DNA from: Opisthocomus hoazin
Taxonomy: Eukaryota > Chordata > Aves > Opisthocomiformes > Opisthocomidae
Assembly: GCF_030867145.1 (NCBI RefSeq)
Contig: NC_134434.1
Coordinates: 7,998,001 to 8,062,000 of the forward strand
Length of the DNA: 64,000 bases
Direction: 5' to 3'
Under the pieces are notes generated by a model that did no database searches, was not told where the DNA came from, and saw nothing but the letters and a program-made list of their open reading frames with translations. Positions 1 to 11,000 of the stretch are shown piece after piece. The stretch's first letter is position 1. Each line of letters opens with the position of its first letter. Both the position numbers and the translations under genes were made by a program.

Positions 1-41
1 GGCCGGGGTTGACCCTCACCCCTCGCCCCTGGCCACGGCAG

Positions 42-3015
42 GTACGAGGTGATGCAGTTCTGCTGGCTGCAGCCGGAGCAGCGGCCGACGGCGGAGGAGG
101 TGCACCTCCTGCTCTCCTACCTCTGCGCCAAAGGGGCGACGGAGGCCGAGGAGGAGTTCGAGAAGCGCTGGAACTCCATGAAGCCCAACGGCAGCGCCAG
201 CACCGGCCCCCACGGCGCCGAGCTCTCCTCCTTCCCGCTGCTGGAGCAGTTCTCGGCCGACGGCTTCCCCTCGGACGGGGATGACATCCTCACCGTCATG
301 GAGACCAGCCACGGCCTCAACTTCGAGTACAAGTGGGAGCACACCAAGACTGAGCACTTCCAGGCGCCCCTGGGGTCCCTGAGCCCCGGCAGCGCCGCCC
401 GCTACCACGACCTCTACTACCCGGCCGCGACGGCCGGGCACCTGAGCCTGGGGGTCTCGCCCTCCTGCTACGAGTGCAAGGTGACGGGCTGCCCCGGCGT
501 GCCGGCGCCCGGTGTGGTGCCCATCCTGGGCGCCCGCAGCCCCTCGCTGGGCAGCGAGTACTACATCCGCATCGAGGGGCCCGGTGAGGGCAGCACCCAG
601 CTGGACTACGCTGTCTGCACCTACAGCCCTGAGGGTGGGCGGGGGTCCCCGCACCCCCCGTCCTGCTGGGGAGCCCGCGGCAGCGCCTACGACTCCGACA
701 GCAGCCCCACCGTCTCGCTCAGCATGGAGCCGCTGCTGGGCCACGCGCCAGCGGGCGACAGCTCCTGGGAGTGCGCCGAGTACTACCCGTACCCCTGCCC
801 GGGGCAGGAGCCAGGGGGCTACGAGCCGTCCCCCCGCCGCGGGGCTGGGGGCTACCCGCTGGAGAAGGAGACCACCCGGCCGGGCAGCCAGGACTGGCCC
901 GTCCCCGGCTTCCAGCCCGGCGTCTTCGCCGACCCGCTGGGCGTCTCGCCGCCGTCAGACTGCGCCTACAGCCCCCGGGGTTACGGGGAGCCGCGGGCAG
1001 CCGGGGCGCGGCCGGACTGCGTGACACTGGAGTTGGGCGAGGACAGACCCCCCGGAGCCCCCCACCCGCAGGGCGTGAGCCCCCCGCCGCAGCGGCATCC
1101 CTGGGCCTCCAACAGCTCCTCCAACAACAACATCGGCAGCGGGAGCCCGGCGTCGCGCGAGCTGCCGGCCGGCGAGAGCTGGTGCTACCGCCGCATGATC
1201 ACCTTCCGGGGGCTGATGGCCAAGCCGCTGGGCACCGTGCCACGTGGCCAGCCCCAGCTCGGGGGGTCCCCGCCAGGACGCGACCTCCGCTGCCCGCGGC
1301 TGGAGCAGCCCCCCGGCACGGCCGCCAGCCTCTCCTCCCCGTGCTGCTCGCCCTCGCCGCCGCGCCAAGCCTGGCATGGCCATGACGCATCAACCTCCGG
1401 CCGCGCGCTGGCTGGCAACCCCGGCACGCCGTGGACCCCCGGCACAGCCGGCGTGGGGGCTCAGCACCATGATGGCGTGGAGGGGAGCAGCCCTGCCCGC
1501 AGCCCGCTGCCCTGCGCTGTGGCTGCGTCGGGGCCGGGGGATGCCGCTCCTATGGCCTGTGTCGTGCCCCCAAACCCCGTATCCCCCGCGGAGCCCAGCG
1601 TGGACGGTGCCCAGCCCGCGCTGGGGGCTTCCGAGGTGCCGGTGCCGGGGGAGGCTGCCGCCGGCGACTCGGACCAGATGCTGGACAAGACCTTCACCAG
1701 CGCGGACGAGGGGAGCGACGAGGACACGGCGGAGCTGACCTCCGGCGTCTTTGCCGACTTCTCTGGGGACTGCGTGGAGCGGGTGGAGACGGCGCCGGCA
1801 TCGAAGTCCCTGCAGAAGCAGGCGGGGACGCCGGACTCGCTGGAGTCGCTGGACATCCCCTCCGCCGGCAGCTCCTGCGGGGTCTGCAGCCCCTCCGCCT
1901 TCGCGCCCGCCGGCCAGCCCAAGGCGCTCGACAGCGGCTACGACACCGAGAACAACGAGTCCCCCGAGTTCGTCCTCAAAGAGCCCCACGAGCCCCGAGA
2001 GCCGGAGGCCTTCAGCCCACCGGGGAAGCCAGCGCCGGGGCTGCCGGGGGGCGAGGGCTCGGCCCCCGAAACGCGGCTCCCCACCTCGCTGGGGGCTGAG
2101 CTCCACAGCCTGGCCGAGAATAACCCCCAACGCGACTCTGCTTACTTCTCCGACTACGACGCCGAGCCCGAGCACAGCCCCAGGGATGAGGAGGACAGCG
2201 ACGTGTCCCGGACCCCCGAGGAGGGTCCCCGGCCCCCCACGCAGGACCCGGGGCGAGCCCCCACACTGGGAGAGGACCCGCTGCACCCCCCGGGGGCACC
2301 CGGCAGCCCCCTGGCAGCGCCCGGCGTTGCGGTGGCGGCGGATGTCGCGACAGCAGGGGTTTTGGCAGGGGACTGGAGGGGGACAGAGGCTGGGAACCCC
2401 CCGGCCAGCCCCACGGGGCAGGGGTCTGGCACCGATCGGCGACCCGCTGGCACGGGGCCGGTGCCGGGCAGCTCCCCTCCGAGCAAGAGCAAGAGCAAGA
2501 GCAAGAGCAAGACTTTCTTCTTGTCCCCGGTGCCGGCGTCGGTTGGAGGGGTCCACAAGCCTGAGGGCGTCCCTGGACTTTCAGGGGGTGAACAGACTGT
2601 GCCCCCTGCGCCAGGGCGTGGGGAACTGGGGCTCTCCATGGAGGACACCGGGGTGGGCGACGCACCGGGGGGTCCCAGCACGCTGCTCCCGGGGGGTGAG
2701 TCACCCCCGGGCCTCTCCCCGCGGCCGGCAGCCCCCACGCGCAGCGAGGAGCCGGAGGAGGAGGAGGAGGACACGGAGGACAGCGACGAGTCGGACGAGG
2801 AGCTGCGCTGCTACAACATCCAGGAGCAGAGCGAGGAGAGCGAGGAGGAGCCGGTGGCCGTGCCCATCGTGGTGGCCGAGAGCCAGAGTGGCCGGCACCT
2901 GCGCAGCCTCCTGAAGATGCCCAGCCTGCTCGCCGAGGCCTTCTGCGACGACCTGGAGCGCAAGAAGAAGGCCGTCTCCTTCTACGACGATGTCACCATC
3001 TACCTCTTTGACCAG
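42..3015 (+). CDS. AATK: AATK large exon: kinase C-lobe end plus most of the tail
   Basis: The acceptor CAG is at 39-41. The first base (42) completes a codon split with the exon outside the window, expected to be Trp before Tyr-Glu-Val. The exon stays open for 2974 bases and ends CAG|GTGGGC at 3015. A single exon of about 3 kb encoding the tail is typical of LMTK genes. It is about 70% GC. The open frame reads on past 3015 into the intron to 3162, but that extension is not family-like and the conserved next residues (ESPTREL) start at 3137. Confidence 0.94.
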
Positions 3016-3787
3016 GTGGGCAGAGCCGGGTGCTGGGCGCGGCCACGCCGCGGTTCGGGGTGCTGGGGGCCGGTGGTGGGAGCCGCCCCAGGCGTGCCCC
3101 CAGCGAGGGTCCTCCCAGCCGTCTCCCCTCGCGCAGGAAAGCCCCACGCGGGAGCTGGCTGAGCAGAGCTTCCCGGAGCGCCCCCAGCCGGCGGGGCAGC
3201 CCCCCGCCAGCGGCAGCCCCCCCAGCCCGGCTGACAGGCTCAGCGCCTCGGACAACTCCTCGGACGGCAACGCCTCGGAAGAGGGTACGGGGCCGGGGGG
3301 CATGGCGGGGGGCACGGGGGGGTGACCCCGTCCTGGGCTCAGCCCCCCCCCCCCCCTCGCTCTGTGTCGCAGGTGGTGGCTTCGAGTGGGACGACGACTT
3401 CCCGCTCACGCCGGTGAAGCCGTCGCTGATGGGGACGCCGGCGGAGCCCGACCCGGCCGTGCCGGCGCTGGTGCCGGCGCAGAAGCAGGTGCTGCCCATC
3501 CAGTTCTCCCGCTTCACCGTGTCGCCCGCCCCGGTGTCCCGCTTCTCCATCACCCACGTCTCCGACTCGGACATGGACTCCATAGGAGGTGAGTCCCCCC
3601 TGCCACCCCCCAGGGGTCCGGAGAGCTGCGGTGCCAGCCGTGGCGGGAGCCAGGGGGACACAGGACCCCCTGCCCCTGTCCCCCTGGGGACAGTCACCCC
3701 GTCCGAAGGGCCGGGTGTCCCACCGGCCCCGCTCACGCTGCGTCTCCGCTCCTCGCAGGCAGCAGCGAAGATGGCGACCGCGAGTGA
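42..3787 (+). CDS. AATK: AATK/LMTK1 (lemur/apoptosis-associated tyrosine kinase), 3' part, spliced
   Basis: Four exons are visible: 42-3015, 3137-3284, 3373-3588 and 3759-3787, giving 1121 residues in one frame with the stop at 3785-3787. The 5' part, including most of the kinase domain, lies outside the window. The first residues (VMQFCWLQPEQRPTAEEV) are the last helices of the kinase fold, and the Arg of QRP is the conserved subdomain XI arginine. The rest is the long, mostly disordered LMTK tail: DSGYDTENNESPEF (about 1930-1971), five Ser-Lys pairs (2482-2511), an acidic run (about 2752-2810), and KAVSF (2968-2982), an RVxF-type docking motif for protein phosphatase 1 of the kind used by LMTK kinases. 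LMTK1 is a membrane-anchored kinase of neurons linked to CDK5, endosomal Rab11 traffic and neurite growth. LMTK2 and LMTK3 are less likely because the tail wording around DESDEELRCY and SLLKMPSLL matches LMTK1, and BAIAP2 lies next door as it does beside human AATK. Recognition is from memory of the family, not a search. Confidence 0.93.
3137..3284 (+). CDS. AATK: AATK exon: ESPTREL segment
   Basis: The acceptor GCGCAG ends at 3136 and the donor is GAGG|GTACGG. It encodes 49 codons plus one base, beginning ESPTREL, directly after YLFDQ of the previous exon as in mammalian AATK. The segment is rich in Pro, Ser and Ala and ends in an Asp/Ser-rich stretch (SDNSSDGNASEEG). The intron before it is only 121 bases. 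Confidence 0.9.
3373..3588 (+). CDS. AATK: AATK exon: GGFEWDDDFPL ... SRFSITHVSDSD
   Basis: The preceding intron is 88 bases with a C-run beside the acceptor. The exon encodes GGFEWDDDFPL and the paired FSRFTVSPAP / SRFSITHVSDSD motifs, the conserved C-terminal signature of LMTK1. It ends G|GTGAGT at 3588 in phase 1. Confidence 0.92.
3759..3787 (+). CDS. AATK: AATK terminal coding exon
   Basis: After the acceptor CTCGCAG the exon adds GSSEDGDRE and a TGA at 3785-3787. It has only 29 coding bases. The mammalian C terminus (from memory) is longer after the VSDSD motif, so this end is shorter than usual but intact. Confidence 0.8.
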
Positions 3788-4041
3788 GCCAGCCGGGCGT
3801 TGAACCGGGGCGGTGGAGGACGGCGAGGGCCGGGACCGGGGTCCGGCCGTGGGCTCCCAGCCCACCGCGCTCTGGATTTTTTTTATTTAAGGCAGATTTT
3901 ATCGGAAGGAGCTCGTTTGCTGCTGCGTAGGAGCGGGGCCAGCGCGGCCCGGGGCCAGGCGGTGGGTGACGGCCGGGCGCAGGCGGGTGGCTCCGTGCGT
4001 GCGTCTATGAATAGACACATACATGTATATATGTATAGAGA

Positions 4042-4063
4042 CATATATATATATATATATATA
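4042..4063 (+). repeat. AT-dinucleotide microsatellite
   Basis: Alternating AT/TA runs in the AATK 3' UTR, preceded by the related ATACATGTATATATG sequence. Confidence 0.9.
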
Positions 4064-4872
4064 AATTATAGCATTTAAAGGGTAGTGCCCTGACCTCGCT
4101 AACACTTGCGGAGTGTCCCCCCCCCTCAGTGACGTGTCCCCCCCCTTGGCTTCTCGCCCACGGGTGTGCTCCCCGAGGTGGTGTTTTGTCCCCGCGCCGT
4201 TCCCCTGTCCCGTGCCGTGCGCTTGGCCTCGCACTTGGCGAGGCTCGGCCACCCCACGGCGTTCTCGAGTCGGGGGGGGGGACACACACACCCCACCGGC
4301 TGCTGCCGCTGCTTGATGCCTCCCCGAGCACACCCGCTCCCCGTGCTGGGGTCGCACGGCTTGGGGGGGCTCGGGGGGCTGGGGAGCTACCCCCGTCCCC
4401 TTGCTTTATGGGGAGCAGTCCCGGCCCAGAGAGGGACCCCGAGGGCTGGTGGGACCGCCCCCCCCCGTTCCGCTGCCCAGGGAGGGCTGGCAGGGGGGGC
4501 CCAGCTGCCTCTGAGCGGGGTGGTCCCCCCCAGCCCGAATATTTTTGTATTTAAAGAAAAGGATAAAAAAAAACCCCAAAACTCCAAACCCCCTGTAAAA
4601 ACAAACCTTGCTGTCACCTGACCCCACATTGACGCCGTTTTAAGTTATTGCTGCCAAAGAGACGTAATTGGGGGGGGGGGGGGCGGGGGTGCTCACAGTT
4701 CTTTTTGTTCGTTTGTTGGTTTTGCTTTTGTTTTTTTAACTCATTTGAGGCTGAGGATAATTGTGCAATTCCAGCTTCCGGAAGGAAACGGAAGTAAGCG
4801 GAGCTGAGCGAAACCTTGCAATCAGGGCTGGTTCCTTTGGGGTCCATAGACCAAACCCTGAGGTGAGAAATG

Positions 4873-4900
4873 CCCCCCCCCCCCCCCCCCCCCCCCCCCC
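4873..4900 (+). repeat. 28-base C homopolymer in AATK 3' UTR
   Basis: An uninterrupted run of C on the + strand is followed by GG and further C-rich sequence. It is prone to slippage and assembly error, and the opposite strand could form G-quadruplexes. Confidence 0.95.
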
Positions 4901-5883
4901 GGCCCCCTCCCGCCCCCAGCCCCGTGCCCAGGCTGGCTCCCGTGCGTGGGGCCAGGGCACGCAGCCTCGGCCACGGACCCCCTGCCCCGTGTGCCCACGC
5001 ACCCAGGTGGTGCTGCCCGGGGGTCCCGCTCCACGCTGGGGCAGGGTGCTGGGAGGGGGGGAGCCCCCACCCCGGCTTGGCGCAGCTCCGGCACCGCGGT
5101 GATGCTCGAGGCGTCACCACACTCGCCCACCCATTACCCACCCTCCCCAGCAGCCCTGGGACCCTCGGGGCAGTCGGGGGGGGCTGTGCCCCCTCCACCC
5201 CCCCCAGGGGACACCCAGGGTCCCCAGCTTCACCCCCCAAACCCAGGGCGGCTGTGCCAGCCCCGTGCCCCCCCCCACTGCTTCCTCACAGCAGCTGGGA
5301 CACCGGTGCCAATTCCCACTTTACTGAAGTGGTCTGCAACCCCCCCCCCCCAGGGTCCCACAGTGCTGCTCTTGCAAGGGGGAGGCTGGCACCCTGTGCT
5401 GGCCAGTGGTACCCATGGAGTGCAGGAGGGGGGTGTGGGGGGGTGCCCCTCCTGCGGCACCCACCCTGCTGTGCCCCCCCCCAGCCCTGCCTGCATGGCG
5501 GGGGTGTTACAAGGCATTCCTTTGGGGGGGGGGGGGGGGTTTGCTCGACCCCCTCCCCAGGAGCCCCCACCCCACCTCCCTCTGCACCCATGGGAAGTGG
5601 GAGACTGCTGCCCACCCCCCACCCCTCGCCCCCCCCCCCCCCCGGACGCCCCCCAGCAGCCTGGGTTTGGTCTATGGCGCCGCAGCCCCAGCCTCGGGAG
5701 GGCATCGGGCCAGAGCTGGGGCTGGGGGGGGGCTGGGGGGGGGGTGGGTGGGTTTAACCGCACGGCTCCTCTTCTGCTGCGGACGCGTCTCTCTCACCAG
5801 TCCGGGTGCTGGCGGCTGTGGTTTTTATCCGTGCCCACCCCCACGCAGCTCCCAGCATGTCTGTCAAACATCACCGGGCCGAC

Positions 5884-5889
5884 AATAAA
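5884..5889 (+). terminator. AATK: AATK polyadenylation signal AATAAA
   Basis: A canonical AATAAA follows a non-coding stretch. A GT-rich segment (GGTGAGCCGTGTGCTG, from about 5904) lies just downstream, as expected around a cleavage site near 5900-5910. Confidence 0.75.
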
Positions 5890-6036
5890 GTTTTTAAAAA
5901 TATGGTGAGCCGTGTGCTGCCCCGATCATTGCGCGGCACGCCGGCAGTGCCTGGGGGGGGGGGGGCTGCTGGGAGGGACCCCCGCCACGCCGCTGGCCAC
6001 GGAGAACACTGGGGCTGGGAGCAGTGCAGGGGGGAT

Positions 6037-6042
6037 TTTATT
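6037..6042 (-). terminator. BAIAP2: BAIAP2 distal polyadenylation signal
   Basis: AATAAA on the minus strand in the context GAGCAATAAAATCC, after an AT-rich stretch. It is the only canonical signal I found on this strand between 8050 and the end of AATK, so it is the likely end of the VEVARF and long-form mRNAs. Confidence 0.6.
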
Positions 6043-6707
6043 GCTCGCAAATTACTTCTTTGTTTCTCATATAAAATTATTTCAGGTTCCATCTTGCAGG
6101 TGCCAGGAGGTGCAGAGAAGCCCCCTCCCCAGGGTGGCTGCCCAGGGGTCCCAGGGAGGGGGCGGCTGGAAGAGGGCAACACCGACCCGGTGGCCAAGGG
6201 GACCCTCAGCCTACCCCCACCCCTGGCTGGGACCCCCCTGCCCTCTCCCACCCGCTGCCCCACACCCAGTGGAGCCCTTCCCCTCACCCCTGCCCCGTCT
6301 GGCCCCCCCCCTTCCATCCGCTCCAGCCCCGGTGATGAAGACCCCAGCACGTCGTCGCCCGGAGACCCCTAGCCCCGCGTGCAGTCGCAGGAAGAGCGGC
6401 AAAAACCATCGGCGGGGCCGCAGCTGCCATCCGCCATCGCCTCCGCCCGCGAAGGAGCCCGGCTGCGTGGAGACCCCGCCGGCAGCGACCCCAGCGCCGG
6501 GGGCTCGGCGAAGCGCCCGCTCGGCGGCTGCACTGCGCTGGCGATTAAAAAGTGAAAAAAAAATGACAAAATGCAACGGAAGAGGCGAAAACGAGGGAGG
6601 GCACAGCCTGCCGGCGCACAGCCGCTCGCCCGCGGGAGCCACGGCTCCTGCCTGGAAAACCACTTCTCCCCGGGTCATGGCAGGGACATGACCCCCGCGC
6701 TAGCAGT

Positions 6708-7110
6708 CACAGAATCCAGAATCCCAGCATGGCAGGGGTTGGCAGGGACCTCTGTCGGGTCACCCAGCCCAACCCCCTGCCCAAGCAGGGTCACCCAGAG
6801 CAGGCTGCACAGCACCGCGTCCAGGCAGGGCTGGAATATCTCCAGAGAAGGAGACTCCACAGCCTCCCTGGGCAGCCTGGGCCAGGCTCCGTCACCCTCA
6901 GAGGAAGAAGTTCTTCCTCAGGTTCAGCTGAGCTTCCTTGGCTTCAGTTTGTGCCCGTGCCCCTTGTCCTGTCGCTGGGCACCACTGGAAGAGGTCTGGC
7001 CCCGTCCTCCTGACCCCCACCCTGCAGATATTTCCGAGGCATTTCTAAGGTCCCCTCTCAGCCTTCTCTTCTCCAGCTGAACAAGCCCCAGCTCCCTCAG
7101 CCTCTCGCAC
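6708..7110 (-). mobile_element. CR1 LINE fragment in BAIAP2 distal 3' UTR
   Basis: Minus-strand CR1 3' fragment, 5'-truncated near the [20 protein letters not shown] segment. Confidence 0.94.
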
Positions 7111-8053
7111 ACTGGTTTGCTCAGGGACACACACCCCGGCAATAAGCTTAGCGAGTGTGTACGTATAGATATGTGTATATATATATTTTTATCTCTATCT
7201 CTCTCTCATGCAGCCCTAGGAATAGAGGAGCAGCAAACAGCCAAGCGAGAGGTTGGGACGGGAGAGGCTGTCTGGGGGAGCAGCCCTTCGCGCGCCGGGC
7301 ACCCCACGGGCATGGGCACCCCGGGGCGGGCTTAGACAGAGCCCCGGCCTCCAGACGTGGATTTCTAGCTTATGTTTTACAGCAGTACCGTACACCCCGC
7401 TAGACACAGACTGCAGGGGCTCTGGACCGTCCCATCCCCGCAGGGGTTCCATGCCAGCACCCCACTGCCAGCATCCCACCCCTCCCAGCTGGGGTCCGGG
7501 GTCTCGCCAGAGCCTGGAGCTGCCTATGGCTCCCACCACCCCTTTTGGCTTGCATGGGGCACCCTGGCTCTGCTGCCTGAACCAGGGGTCCCTCCTGGCC
7601 GGGCAGGGGGGGGAACAGGGGCCCGTCTCCCCTCGGCCATCGCTGCTCCACCCCGCACCAGCCCGAAGCCCAGCTCGCCGCTGGAGGGGCCGAGGCCGTT
7701 CTCCCCACCACGGCGAGCCGCTGCGCAGCCCAGCAGCAGCCCCGGCTACGGGACGTGCTGCCATCGCGCCAGTTCTGCGCAGGGAAGGGACAGGGCACGT
7801 GGCAGCAGCTCGACCCTCTGCCACCGAGAGCAGCAAGTTGGGTCTAGAGGAGAGAGAACTAGGGCGCTAGCTTTAGCCTTTGGCTTTCGAAGCAGCAGGA
7901 TTAAATAAACGCTGCCTAAAAAAAATGAAGTCCTGGGAAGGCAGGCGTGCGGCGGCGAGGAGGCGGCGGCGAATGCCGTGCGGCACAGCGCGGGCGCCGG
8001 GGCTCCCGGATCAGCCGAGGAGCGGAGCGAGCGGTCGTTGGTCACCGTTGGCT

Positions 8054-8078
8054 TCAGCTGACGTTGGCAAAGGGGTTT
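8054..8078 (-). CDS. BAIAP2: BAIAP2 alternative last exon C (long form), reading frame broken after NPFANV
   Basis: After the acceptor CTCTGCAG the shared frame reads RNPFANVS then TGA at 8054-8056. The human long form reads [17 protein letters not shown] and continues. Here [10 protein letters not shown] is present but in a different frame, as if one C were missing after GTC near 8059. Either this lineage has a shortened long form ending ...NPFANVS, or a base is missing from the assembly. The shifted frame would continue well past NDR, but the sequence beyond it does not resemble the human tail. Confidence 0.75.
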
Positions 8079-11000
8079 CTGCAGAGAGAGGGAGGCAGAG
8101 TTTAGCGGGGGGATGGCGGCAGCGGGGCCCGTGAGCACTGCAGAAACGAGCGGTGACCCGGGGAGACCCCGGAAAGCTTTTGCCGCAGAGCTGAGGTGGC
8201 ACTGGCGGCCCTGGAGGATGAGCCCACCCAACCCCGTCCCCCTGCCCCGCTCAGCAGCGGTTGGAAGGGGTCAAGCTGGAAACGCTCCTGAGCCGAGCTG
8301 CCCCTGCTCCTCCGCTTCTCCCATCGTGGAAGCCGCGCTGGGTGTAAGAAACGAGCGGGCACCCTCCTGCCTCACCTGCCAGCACGCCTAATGCTGCCGA
8401 GGGGCCGGAAAGCTGCCCAAGCCCCCCAGGCTGGCTTGAGCCGTCCCCACGTCTGGAGCACCCCGAGACCACCCGGCTCTGCACCGTGGGGGGTTACGGC
8501 TCCCCGCCTGCTGTGGGACGCGTGGGGACCCCCGGCCGAGAGCAGAGCGCGCAGAGCCTTCGTGCTGCGCCGGCTCGGAAGCCTGTGAAGGAGCTGAACG
8601 TCCAAGAGGCAGAGTCTGGGGGGAGGAAGGGCACCCGGCCGAGCTGGCTGGACAAACCATGCCAGTGAGCAACTGGGCTGAGCAGGGCTCTGACCTACGC
8701 GGTGTCCCCGGTGCCGTCCTGCTGCCACCCAGTGCCTGCCGGTGATGGCAGCGCTCGCCATGGCCAGCCCATCGCTGCGCATGGCGTCAGCACGCACAGG
8801 TCCCGCGGCCAGGACAGGGGACGGGGCTGCGGCGTGGGGTGCCAGGACACCCTTAGTGACAGGGAGCACCCTTAGCTGCCCCAGGGAGGTCCCCGCTGTC
8901 CCTCCTGGCAGGACAGGCAGCAGGCAGCTCCCAGGGGTGCAGGCAGCTACGGGGGTGCCTCTGGCTGCTGGCGGTGCACGGTCACGCCGGGCTGCCCGAG
9001 CCCATCGGGTCCAAACTGCACTGGAATCAGCGGCCACAGGAGCCGCAGAGCAGCCCTGCAGCCACCCACCCCGCCTGACCCCAGCCCCCCTGGGAGCTGC
9101 ACAACCCCTCTCCCTTCTGCCACGGCGGCAATGGCCATGCGCCCATGGCAGCGAGCCCCGCAAGCCCCCGGCACTGCCATGGCCCAGATGCCAGGTCCCA
9201 TGGCAGGTCACCCCGCGGCATGCAGCACTGCTGTCCCCACAAGACAAACACAACCGTGGGGTACAGCCACGTGGTTCCTGGCTACCACCGCCTGCATCCG
9301 CGCGGCTCTGGGCATCCCGCGGGGCAGAAGGAAAGGGCTTGGTCCCCCAGAAGGGCACACGCTGCCTCCCCTGGTCCCCCTCCCCTGGCAGCCCTCACCC
9401 CTCCACCCTGCGCTTTTGCTCTCCTCAAAAGAAGCCGCTTTTTCTTAGAAATAGGGTAATTAATTCCCACCTAATTAATGCAGAGTCTTAGCTCACTTTT
9501 CCCTCAGGATGCCAAATAGATTCTCAGGACTGGAGGGGGAGGAGAGGCTGCTTTGATGAGGCACCAGGGGTTATTACTGAGCTGCTTTTGTCCTGGTGGA
9601 GAAGAGCCGCTGGGATGGGAGCCCGCAGCTCTGGCAGCCGCGGGAAATCAGCTCACGGATCAAAGAGAAACGGGGAAGGGGCTCTGCTGGGCCCTGCAAG
9701 GCCAGCGAGGGGGGGTCTCAGCTCCTGGGGAAACTCCTCCATCCCTGCCCTGTGGCCACGGCCAGGTCGGGACGAGGAGGCTCCCAAGACGCATCCCAGG
9801 GCGGTCCACAAGCAAAGAAGCTGCTCAAAAACTTGGTATTAGTGCAGATCAGCTCTTTGTCCCCGCGGGCGAGAGCTGGGACGGCGACGCAGCGTCAAGG
9901 CGCTGGTGGGACAGTGGGCGCTGGAGACCTACAACCGAAGCGGCTGGTTACGGGGAGCAGGGCAAGCGGCGGGAGCAGGAGCAGCATCCCAGGGGCTGCC
10001 CGGCGCGGCGGCGTGCGAGGAGCCGTGCGGACGCAGTGCGGTTCGACCAGGAGCTCCCACCACCGGGACGGGGACAAGCGGTGAGCGAGGGAGGGAGACG
10101 CTCGGCCAGGTGCGGGGGCGAAGCGGAGCAGCGGCAGTGTCCCCGCACACCCCATGGCCGTCCCCCACTGCCCAGCGCCAGCGCACCCAGGGCTCGGCCC
10201 CCCAAGACCGTCAACTTACTACCTACGGGCAGGGGCACCTCAAAACCTGGCCACTTCAACATCAGGGCTGCAAGGGAAAGAGAAGGCAGGTTGGAGGAGA
10301 CTGGACGCGCTCCGGGCCCTTGATGGAACAGAAGGTGGTGGTTAAGGAGAGGAACCGGGCTGCGAGCCCGCCGGCCGCCCCGCACGCAGCCCCGCCGCAC
10401 ACAGCCCCGTCCGCACCGCTGGGCAGAGGAAGCAGGAGGGAGGAGAAGAAGAAGAAAAAGGGAGGAAAAGTCGTGTTGATGGAGCCTGCGGTGCTGCCCG
10501 GCGGGTCCCTGCGAGGAGGGGAAGGAAGGACACGGCCAGCCCGGCCGCCGCGAGCCACCTGCGGAGAGGAGAGGCCGGGCATGGCAGGGGCTACGGAAGG
10601 GAGCGGGGTGGCTTCCTTCCCCCCGTCCCGGCCACCGCCGCTTTCCCACCGCCGCCGAGCTGGGAAAGCGCAGCCTGGGCATGCAGCAAGCGACAGCGGG
10701 CACGCAGCCGGAGAAGGCACTCGGCCCTGGAACAGCTTTGGCTGCTGCCACCCAGCAAAGCTGTTCCAAGCTGGCAGGGGCCGAGCGCAGGCAGCAGCAC
10801 CCAGGGTCTCCCATGGGCGCCCAACGCCGAGGGGACAGAGATGGGTGAGGGAGGGGGGGGGATGCATGGCATGGCGATGGTAACGCAGGTGGTGACAGGC
10901 AGCACGCAGGCACCGCGGCCGAAAAAGACACCAAGGCCCAGCTCAATGCAATAAATAAAACTTTTATTCAAACATAACTCAGTACAGGGCACATTTCTCT

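Larger units (their letters stand above)
3788..5905 (+). other. AATK: AATK 3' UTR
   Basis: This is the non-coding stretch between the AATK stop and the poly(A) signal at 5884. It contains an AT-dinucleotide microsatellite (about 4042-4063), an A-rich stretch (about 4555-4577) that might act as a weak internal polyadenylation site, and several long homopolymers of C or G (4670-4683, 4873-4900, 5524-5539, about 5629-5644). No open frame here resembles a protein. The extent is inferred from the signal, not from transcript data. Confidence 0.7.
6020..8053 (-). other. BAIAP2: BAIAP2 distal 3' UTR (long form)
   Basis: Inferred from the long-form stop to the distal poly(A) signal. It contains a CR1 fragment (6708-7110) in the sense direction and a TA/TC-rich microsatellite (about 7150-7208). 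Open frames here are short and not family-like. Confidence 0.5.

Noticed and set aside
16..744. 242-codon minus-strand open frame opposite AATK, and similar antisense frames to 3.9 kb
   Set aside because: Shadow frames caused by about 70% GC coding sequence; only the + frame matches LMTK1.
3016..3162. Extension of the AATK large exon past 3015
   Set aside because: The conserved protein resumes at 3137 after a good GT/AG pair; the read-through residues resemble nothing in the family.
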